A stretch of 64,000 nucleotides of DNA from Ruegeria sp. Alg231-54 (GTDB lineage: Bacteria > Pseudomonadota > Alphaproteobacteria > Rhodobacterales > Rhodobacteraceae). The notes under the pieces were generated by a model. That model had not been told where the DNA came from, did not search any database, and worked only from the letters and a program-made list of their open reading frames with translations. Both the position numbers and the translations under genes were made by a program. The stretch lies in contig NZ_FREZ01000001.1 in the NCBI RefSeq assembly GCF_900143525.1, positions 186,001 through 250,000 of the forward strand. The letters are read 5' to 3'. Positions 57,900 to 64,000 of this stretch are shown here, in pieces (positions within the stretch are counted from its first letter, which is position 1; each line of letters begins with the position of its first letter).

Positions 57900-58907
57900 C
57901 TATGCGAATATGTTCAGCGTTCGCTCAACAAGCCAGTAAGCGGACATTGTCCCCAGCGCATAGATTAAAAGATATTGCGCGCCGGTTCTCAGGTGGTTGG
58001 GTATCGGCAATTTTTGCAAGAACCACCCGATGGCGAGAATGGCTGCAACAAAAATCAGCTGGCCGATTTCCACGCCGATGTTGAAGAACAGCAGAGCAAT
58101 CGGAACTTCCTGAGGCGGTAACCCGATTTCCGACAATGCCCCAGCAAAGCCCAGACCATGCAAAAGGCCAAAGACGAAGGCCACCATCCAGGGCGCTCGA
58201 TATGTCAGCGAGCTGCCACCGCGCATATGGCTGATGATCTCGGAGGCGAGAAAAACGATAGACAATGCAATCGTTGCCTCCACGGGAGCGGAAGGCAACG
58301 AGACATAGCCAAAGGTGGCAAGCCCCAATGTGATGGAATGTGCAATGGTAAAGGCTGTGATGGTTTTTACCAACAGCCAGCGACGATTGACGATGAACAG
58401 GAGCGCGAAGACGAACAGCAGGTGATCCAGACCGGCCAGAATATGTTCGACCCCAAGAACAGTATATCGTTTGGCGGCGCGCAAAGAAGATCCGGATCCT
58501 GCGAGCCACTCGTCCAGATGCAACGTGATTGTGGCGCCCTCTCTCTTGGCCAGCCGCGTCACCGGCTTCTGGCCCTGCCAGTGCGCCGAGAGCAGCACAC
58601 CTTCGCGTTTCCAGGGCAACGACACTTGGTCGGTGGCCGTTAGCGAGGTGGTGCAAGAGAAATTGAATGTGACTGCGTAGGAGCCCCTTTCGCCATTTGG
58701 GTTTCCAATGAACTCACACTTGTCCGGCAATATCGGCGAAACAATGGCCGGCGAGATCCGCCTCGGCACTTTCGATACAAGCCGGTATTGCCCGGGACCC
58801 ATTTCGATCAGGTCGGCGCGGTCGACACCCAATGTATGAGCGCGCACCGGGCCGACTCCTGCAAAGAGAAGCGCTGTCAGAAAGAAAAGCGCAAAGGCCC
58901 TAACCAC
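57900..58907 (-). CDS. HupE/UreJ-type membrane protein
   Basis: Protein of about 335 residues: signal peptide (AFALFFLTALLFAGVGPVRA), a periplasmic domain of about 130 residues, then six or so helices with the family signatures LGVEHILAGLDHLLFVFALL, FTIAHSITLGLA and FGLLHGLGFAGALSEIGLP. These conserved His residues could bind metal. Relatives HupE and UreJ are nickel permeases; the metal here is unproven. GTG at 58907 (GGAG upstream) overlaps the PpiC gene by eight bases; ATG at 58964 is less likely. Confidence 0.85.
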   Translation of the reverse strand: MVRAFALFFLTALLFAGVGPVRAHTLGVDRADLIEMGPGQYRLVSKVPRRISPAIVSPILPDKCEFIGNPNGERGSYAVTFNFSCTTSLTATDQVSLPWKREGVLLSAHWQGQKPVTRLAKREGATITLHLDEWLAGSGSSLRAAKRYTVLGVEHILAGLDHLLFVFALLFIVNRRWLLVKTITAFTIAHSITLGLATFGYVSLPSAPVEATIALSIVFLASEIISHMRGGSSLTYRAPWMVAFVFGLLHGLGFAGALSEIGLPPQEVPIALLFFNIGVEIGQLIFVAAILAIGWFLQKLPIPNHLRTGAQYLLIYALGTMSAYWLVERTLNIFA

Positions 58908-59754
58908 CCGTGCTATCTCCGGCGATGTCTTCGATTTCAATTCTGTAGCCAGGTTCGACGGCACGCATTTCTTCTTCCATCATTTCGCGTGACTTGCTGG
59001 CCAGCCACTGTGTCGCAATCCAGTCCTTAACTTGCTCGAACTCAGGCACCTTTGGCGGATTTTTCCGTTTCACGCGCAAGAAATGTACAGTGCCGGTTGG
59101 AGAAACAAAGGGTCCGTTCCAGGCAACGCTGTCTTCTAGGGCGGCGAGGACGCCTTTTGCCGTCGCCCCTCCGAAGGCCTGCACAATGCGTCTTTGGTCC
59201 ATGTTCTTGAGGGTTCTGCTAAAGACAAAATCGGTCTCGCCGAATAGACTCGGATCTGCGTCGGCATTGAGCTGCTGCAAAAGATCACTCGGAACCGCAT
59301 CTGCGGAGTTGAAAACGACGTGATCCAGATCGACACTCGGCGGACTTTCAAACTTATCCTGGTTCTCCTCAAAAAACGCTTTCAGTTGCTCTTCAGTCGG
59401 CTCGGGTAAGTTTCCGGATATGAAGAAACGCATGTTTTGCAGCAGCAGCCCGCGCACGCGGGAGCTGTCAGAGTATCCGCGTTTCACCGCTTCACGAACC
59501 AATATCTCTTCTTCGACAAAGCCACTGACGATCTCAGATTTTTCTGGGTCAGTGAGCGGCCTCAGTGACAATTCCTCTTCCTGATCGAAAAGGAATTTCT
59601 GTGTGGCCGCATCTACGAGGATCAGTTCGCGCTTGTCTTGTGCGAAGATGGCCTGACACGCAAAGATGAGCGCCGCCAGGACCAAAAAATGCAACAATGG
59701 CTCGCGAATGATGCTGCGAAAAAAACTAGAAGCGCTAGCGCTGTTATCGGTCAT
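58900..59754 (-). CDS. Membrane-anchored PpiC-type peptidyl-prolyl isomerase
   Basis: Protein of 284 residues with one N-terminal membrane helix (PLLHFLVLAALIFACQAIFA) and a periplasmic parvulin-like module: SGNLPEPTEEQLKAFFEENQ, VDLDHVVFNSADAVP, FGGATAKGVLAALEDSVAWN and TGTVHFLRVKRKNPPKVPEF. Position between a secreted ureohydrolase and a HupE-like protein suggests it helps fold one of them. The 145-base gap upstream includes a weak hairpin with TTTT that may reduce read-through. Confidence 0.85.
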   Translation of the reverse strand: MTDNSASASSFFRSIIREPLLHFLVLAALIFACQAIFAQDKRELILVDAATQKFLFDQEEELSLRPLTDPEKSEIVSGFVEEEILVREAVKRGYSDSSRVRGLLLQNMRFFISGNLPEPTEEQLKAFFEENQDKFESPPSVDLDHVVFNSADAVPSDLLQQLNADADPSLFGETDFVFSRTLKNMDQRRIVQAFGGATAKGVLAALEDSVAWNGPFVSPTGTVHFLRVKRKNPPKVPEFEQVKDWIATQWLASKSREMMEEEMRAVEPGYRIEIEDIAGDSTGG

Positions 59755-59899
59755 ACCTGTGTCAGCCAGCGGTTTGAAATGGCTCGAAACCGTTTGTTCA
59801 TGTCGTGCACCCTGCCTAAGAAAAGCCCCCTCATAAAAGGCGTCTTTTAGTGATTAACGCAAGTCTGTTTGTAGCGGTGGCGCGACCAGGCGGCGCTGT

Positions 59900-61216
59900 T
59901 CACTTGCTGTTATCCTCAAGCATCGAAGGATGCACATAGTTAGGATTGGTGATGCCAGACTTGCGTGCTGCATAGGCTGCAAAAATATGGCGCTGCAACC
60001 GGCTGATCGCGTTTGCAGTGTTGCGGCGGCGGTCGTCCAGAATTGGCGAATATTCTGAGAAATCTATGGCAATCACTTCATTCTGCAGGAAGATCATGCG
60101 AAGCAATTTCATCATCTCGAGCGTGGTAAAGCCTCCGATCTCCGGGTTGGAGACACCGGGAACATGCGCTGGATCAATCACGTCCATGTCCAGCGAGATA
60201 TAGATCCTGCGTCCCTTAAGCTCATCAATGAGTTCCTGAGCCGTTTCGTCAAATCCGTTTCTCTCGAAACGTGGCATGAAGTAATAATTCGTCTCATTAT
60301 TGAACATCCAGTCCATACGCTCGACACTTTCATAAGCACCGCGCAGGCCGACATGGAAAATCTGGTCACCATTGATGAGCCCCTGTTCGTGCGCATACCG
60401 CAAGGCGGCGCCGCCATGGGTGAACATGCCAAGCCTGCCATCCGGCGGCGCCAGATCGGTATGGGCATCAAAGTGAACGACTGTAAAACTCTTAGGGCCA
60501 AAGTGATCATAAAGCGCTATCAGCGAGGCGACTTGGGTGCCATGGTCGCCGCCAATGATCATAGGCATGGCTTCACCGTCGAGGATTTCTTTGAAAACCA
60601 GCGCTTGGTCCGCGAAGTTCTGCATCATTAACGACGGGTGCTGGTTGGCATTGCCATAGTCAACGATGTTGAGTTCGTCAAAATACTGGTTGTTGAACCA
60701 CATATCGTGGCCAGTCTGGGCAAAGTCATAGTTGTGAATGAGGCGCATGTAATTGGCGGCCCAACCTGTGCCGCTTGAGGGGTTGTATTCGGATGGGGCT
60801 CCAACCAGAGCGATATCAACATCGCCGGCTTTCAGATCATCCGGCGTCATCGCGATCGGAAGACCAAAATAGGTCGGGAACGCATGTTTCATCGGAACGG
60901 CATAATACCGTTGCAAGTCAATGGGACCGGCTTCGCGTTCGGGATTGTCGCCGACCATATCTTTTCGCAAGTAATATTTGTTCCACCCCGGATCGAGTAG
61001 CTGAACATTCGGATTATTCGGATCCCGCCACGGAACGAGCGTTTGTGGCAACCCGTCAATTTGGGGTTCTGACGAAAGGTCAGGCGTGGGGTTGTCTTCG
61101 GCGAAACCGGTTGTTGCTAAAGCCACAGCGACCAAGGCTGACATGTTGAGCAAACGTACAGCGCGAATAATCACATTCGACCCTCTCAATTTGGAGAAAC
61201 TAGATTTGGCAGACAT
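59900..61216 (-). CDS. Secreted ureohydrolase (agmatinase/arginase family)
   Basis: Protein of 438 residues. A signal peptide (VRLLNMSALVAVALATTGFA) is followed by a 100-residue extension and the ureohydrolase core. All metal ligands are present: His in MIIGGDHGTQ, DAHTD in VVHFDAHTDLAP and the Asp pair in ISLDMDVIDPAHVPG. Family enzymes use Mn (or Ni) to release urea from arginine, agmatine or other guanidino compounds. Export is unusual, since most act in the cytoplasm. Divergent from an AraC gene, first of a probable three-gene unit. Confidence 0.88.
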   Translation of the reverse strand: MSAKSSFSKLRGSNVIIRAVRLLNMSALVAVALATTGFAEDNPTPDLSSEPQIDGLPQTLVPWRDPNNPNVQLLDPGWNKYYLRKDMVGDNPEREAGPIDLQRYYAVPMKHAFPTYFGLPIAMTPDDLKAGDVDIALVGAPSEYNPSSGTGWAANYMRLIHNYDFAQTGHDMWFNNQYFDELNIVDYGNANQHPSLMMQNFADQALVFKEILDGEAMPMIIGGDHGTQVASLIALYDHFGPKSFTVVHFDAHTDLAPPDGRLGMFTHGGAALRYAHEQGLINGDQIFHVGLRGAYESVERMDWMFNNETNYYFMPRFERNGFDETAQELIDELKGRRIYISLDMDVIDPAHVPGVSNPEIGGFTTLEMMKLLRMIFLQNEVIAIDFSEYSPILDDRRRNTANAISRLQRHIFAAYAARKSGITNPNYVHPSMLEDNSK

Positions 61217-61347
61217 CAGGCTATTTGACTCGAAAAAATTGCGCTATGCAGAAAGTGCATTTGATGCATAACATTGGTCTCAGCGACGCGACGGGCCCTG
61301 ATTTCTGTCTTTTAGGTACCTTGCGTTGGTTTTCAGGAGAGCGAGTA
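61217..61347. promoter_or_regulatory. Divergent promoter region, AraC 1 / ureohydrolase 1
   Basis: 131 bases with repeated TGCA cores: TATGCA (61245-61250), TGCAT (61256-61260) and TGCATA (61265-61270). TGATGCATAA at 61262-61271 resembles TGATGCACAA at 63303-63312 in the other divergent region. Candidate AraC operator. Confidence 0.4.
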
Positions 61348-62301
61348 ATGCTGTCGGTCGACAAATTTTCCATTGATTTGGCAGACGCGGATACGCTGGC
61401 GGGATTCTATTTACAACAGACCAGCACGGACACTCGGTTTTTGCAGATGAACACCGGCGCCGCGATCCTGGAAGCTCAAAGTATCGATCTTGGCGATCTG
61501 TGTGTGATGCGGGTTTCTGGCAATGGGAAACACCTGTGGACCGACAATATGGTGTCGCATGAGTGGCGATTTGCCGTTCTCGCTCAGGCAGAAGGCAGTC
61601 CCAAGATTGGTGATCAGGACATCGCCAAAACAACGGCCCACCTGCTTCGGCCCGGTCAATCGTCTGACCTTCTGACCAACGGGTATTACACGACATTGGA
61701 GATAAGTTTTTCGCAGGATTTCGCGCAGAATTACGGTTGGGACTGTCTTCCACATCAAACCGCGGAAATCGATTACTCTGTTTCTAAAGCTTTAAGCCAG
61801 GTGGCCAACCGGATGTTTTCCGGGTTCAGCCTCGCCAGCACACCGCGACTTGCGACGTCAGATACGTGGGACGCGCAAGCAGCTATTCTGGATCTTCTTG
61901 ATGTGGCGCTTCACCCCTGGCAGAGGCCAGACTTTGACCAAACCCGGGCACACGGAAGCCGCACTAGCGGCCACATCGTGCAGGAAACATGGAAACTGCT
62001 TGCCGACAATGACTATGTCATCGACACAAGTGTATCGGCACTGGCCCAAGAGATCGGAGTCTCCAAGCGCAGCATGTTTCAGGCCTTCAAAAACCAATAT
62101 GGAGTGGGCCCGCGCAGATTCCACGAACTCTTGCGTCTCAATGCCCTGCGATCCTGCCTTTACTATGCAGCCGATGGCGGAAACTCCGTGACCAGCCTTG
62201 CAAATGAACACGGGTTTTCGGAACTCGGGCGCATGGCTGGCAAATATCGGGCATTATTCGGAGAGCTCCCAAGTACCACGCTGTCACGCCGCCCGATTTG
62301 A
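61348..62301 (+). CDS. AraC family transcriptional regulator 1
   Basis: Protein of 317 residues. The N-terminal 200 residues are an AraC-binding-like sensor domain; the C-terminal double HTH reads VSALAQEIGVSKRSMFQAFK and VTSLANEHGFSELGRMAGKYRALFGELP. ATG at 61348 has GGAG 9 bases upstream; the frame is open further to 61225. Divergent from ureohydrolase 1, which it probably controls. Confidence 0.88.
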   Translation: MLSVDKFSIDLADADTLAGFYLQQTSTDTRFLQMNTGAAILEAQSIDLGDLCVMRVSGNGKHLWTDNMVSHEWRFAVLAQAEGSPKIGDQDIAKTTAHLLRPGQSSDLLTNGYYTTLEISFSQDFAQNYGWDCLPHQTAEIDYSVSKALSQVANRMFSGFSLASTPRLATSDTWDAQAAILDLLDVALHPWQRPDFDQTRAHGSRTSGHIVQETWKLLADNDYVIDTSVSALAQEIGVSKRSMFQAFKNQYGVGPRRFHELLRLNALRSCLYYAADGGNSVTSLANEHGFSELGRMAGKYRALFGELPSTTLSRRPI

Positions 62302-62302
62302 G

Positions 62303-63241
62303 TCAGCGCCGCAGCGTTTCTTTTGGGAATTCGCCAAATTGATTTTGGTATTTTCCGGCCATGCGACCAAGGTCGCCAAACCCCATCTCTGTCGCTATCT
62401 GGGTCACCGTCTGTCTCGACGCATCGGCTTTTTCCAGACGGGATCGCAAGTCGTTAAGCCGAAGAAGCTCAAGGTATCTTCCGGGCGTCAGACCCATGGA
62501 TCTGCGAAAAGCATAAAATAGACTGCGTCGCCCGACACCAAGTGCGCGCGAAACAGATGTCAGATCTACGAAGGGCTCGTTCACACTACCCATGAATTTG
62601 TCCATTTTCCGAACGACTTGATGATACCTGTTGCTGCGGAGAAACTCAAAACTTGCAGCGTATTGGGTTGGCAACCAAGGGGTTAGAGCGGCTTCCAGTG
62701 CGTTCAGGATGTCGCCTCGCGCAACCGCAAGGCCCGGTGCTGCGGAACCGCCGCCACCAACTTGAGTGACCAGTGCGCTGGCCCGGCGACAGACCTTCAC
62801 CAATTGCTCCAGTTCCGGGCCCGGTAAGCGTGCCAAAGGCGGTCCGGAGAAAGTCCAGCCCAATTCATCCACAAGCTCTCGGGAGACACCGATTTCTAGG
62901 GTTTCGACGGCTCCATGAAAAACATAGTCCATGTCATGTCCCGGGCGGAACAGCATGGCATCCTGTGAACTCAGAGCGTGCCCAAGCGACGTTGCGCCAT
63001 TTTCGGCCTTCAGCATGACTGCAAAATGCAACCTGCCATCGTCTGTCATCTGATCCTGCCAGCGACAATGCGACTGACACTTCGCCCACAACAGGCTGAC
63101 CCCATCAACCTCAAAGACCTGATAGTTCAGATTTGCCGCCCCAGTAGAGAACTGAGTGTAGCCCGGAACCATGCCTGTCGCCTGATACAGGAACTGCGAA
63201 ATGTCGTCGGCATCGTGTAGCAGGATGTTCTGGATCGTCAT
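62303..63241 (-). CDS. AraC family transcriptional regulator 2
   Basis: Protein of 312 residues, paralogue of the preceding regulator: VSRALGVGRRSLFYAFRRSM and QIATEMGFGDLGRMAGKYQNQFGEFPKETL in the C-terminal double HTH. The sensor domain is weakly similar. Convergent with AraC 1 (one base between genes) and divergent from ureohydrolase 2. Confidence 0.9.
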   Translation of the reverse strand: MTIQNILLHDADDISQFLYQATGMVPGYTQFSTGAANLNYQVFEVDGVSLLWAKCQSHCRWQDQMTDDGRLHFAVMLKAENGATSLGHALSSQDAMLFRPGHDMDYVFHGAVETLEIGVSRELVDELGWTFSGPPLARLPGPELEQLVKVCRRASALVTQVGGGGSAAPGLAVARGDILNALEAALTPWLPTQYAASFEFLRSNRYHQVVRKMDKFMGSVNEPFVDLTSVSRALGVGRRSLFYAFRRSMGLTPGRYLELLRLNDLRSRLEKADASRQTVTQIATEMGFGDLGRMAGKYQNQFGEFPKETLRR

Positions 63242-63399
63242 CTCACACCTTACCTGTATTGCCGATCAATTCGTTCGAAAGGACTGATTACATTTCAAAA
63301 AATGATGCACAATTTACGTATCTTTGTCAGCCTCTGTTTTGCAAAATGATCTGTGATCGCTTGGTCGGTCTGATTTATCAATGTGGAAAGGTCTTGCTG
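63242..63399. promoter_or_regulatory. Divergent promoter region, AraC 2 / ureohydrolase 2
   Basis: 158 AT-rich bases. TGATGCACAA (63303-63312) matches nine of ten bases of the motif in the other divergent region. Confidence 0.35.
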
Positions 63400-64000
63400 A
63401 TGAAGATTTTTGGATTTCTGCCCATCGCGTCGGTGTTGTTGGCACTCGGTGCGATGCCCGAGACTGGATCGGCACAGATGCTCAAGGATATCGTAGACGC
63501 GGCACCGAAAGAAGACCCTGCGCCGATGCCGCATATCAACCAAGACGATCCCTCCAAAATGAACATCAAGCAGGACAAATCGACCAATATCTGGCGCGAT
63601 TTGCGCGAGGGGACAGGCAGCCGGGGCGAAGCCGGACCCATCGACGTCCAGCGGTACCAGTTGCAAATGGAACCGGTTGGCATTCAAACTTTCTTTAAGC
63701 TTCCTGTCGCGTTACGCCCCGAGGACCTCGTGGCCGGAGAAGTTGACGTCGCTATCTTTGGGGCGCCAACCGGGGCGCTGCCACACTCGGCCGGAAACAT
63801 GTGGGCGCCCGCAGAAATTCGGACGACGCGTGACTATGGCGGATATGGCGATCCAAAGTTCCCGCTAAGTTGGGTCGAATATGAGACTTTGCTGGCACCA
63901 TTCACCGTTCTGAACGCCGTTGATTATGGAGATGCTGGTTTGAATGCCTATAATCAGGCCCATACTCTGGAAGAAATTCGCAGAATGACGCGTGAAATCG
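63400..64000 (+). CDS. Second secreted ureohydrolase-like protein (3' part outside window)
   Basis: The first 200 residues are visible. A signal peptide (IFGFLPIASVLLALGAMPETGSA) is followed by the same extension layout as ureohydrolase 1: PIDVQRYQLQMEPVGIQTFF aligns with IDLQRYYAVPMKHAFPTYFG, then DVAIFGAPTG with DIALVGAPSE, then LNAVDYGDAG with LNIVDYGNAN. Metal ligands lie beyond the window edge. GGAAAGG precedes the ATG at 63400. Assigned by similarity to its neighbour. Confidence 0.75.
   Translation, partial: MKIFGFLPIASVLLALGAMPETGSAQMLKDIVDAAPKEDPAPMPHINQDDPSKMNIKQDKSTNIWRDLREGTGSRGEAGPIDVQRYQLQMEPVGIQTFFKLPVALRPEDLVAGEVDVAIFGAPTGALPHSAGNMWAPAEIRTTRDYGGYGDPKFPLSWVEYETLLAPFTVLNAVDYGDAGLNAYNQAHTLEEIRRMTREI

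Overview
The window looks like chromosome of a marine alphaproteobacterium of the Roseobacter group (Rhodobacterales). The evidence is the gene order gltA-gltX / comEC / lexA-moeA-moaC-trpC-trpD-trpG / trpE-PpiD, the Hint-domain protein, the non-pyrrolysine MttB and corrinoid protein, B12-dependent NrdJ, a BCCT transporter and an alphaproteobacterial SOS box (GTTC-N7-GTTC). The genus cannot be fixed by eye.

Positions 1-3.9 kb hold the end of a corrinoid-linked cluster (DUF1638 protein, MttC-like B12 protein), a Hint-domain gene broken by one base, and a radical SAM protein. From 3.9 to 23.5 kb is core metabolism: citrate synthase, Glu-tRNA synthetase, ComEC, an SOS-regulated lexA, molybdopterin and tryptophan genes joined by ATGA overlaps, fabI, pdxH, a double cold-shock protein and tRNA-Pro(TGG). 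From 23.5 to 46.5 kb come nrdJ with a long leader, an apparently structured non-coding tract ending in a strong terminator, an EF-hand protein, mttB, cysS-cimA, many small housekeeping or stress genes, tRNA-Leu(CAA) and a BCCT transporter followed by a coupled 30-residue membrane peptide.

From about 46.8 to 52.1 kb lies a compact GC-rich integrated element: P4-type integrase, two sister HTH proteins, a winged-helix-like protein, an SSB-like protein, an Rmf/CrpP-like small protein, a zinc-finger protein and several unknowns. Most neighbours overlap by a few bases. It carries three unusual local structures: an A9 tract that splits a gene, a duplicated near-palindrome sitting on a stop codon, and a 340-base tract without a credible gene that contains a long inverted repeat. 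No att repeats were found.

From 52.4 to 57.6 kb is a phosphonate-type ABC transporter (phnC-phnD-phnE-phnE) with a hexapeptide-repeat transferase. No C-P lyase genes are present. The block is flanked by two direct copies of a diverged repeat of about 54 bp.

The right end (57.9-64 kb) is the most unusual part. A secreted ureohydrolase (agmatinase/arginase fold) is followed by a membrane-anchored PpiC-type prolyl isomerase and a HupE/UreJ-type membrane protein. An AraC regulator is divergent from the ureohydrolase. A second AraC regulator and a second secreted ureohydrolase follow as a mirror image, with the two regulators tail to tail. I infer an exported guanidino-compound hydrolase system with its own folding and possibly metal-supply factors.
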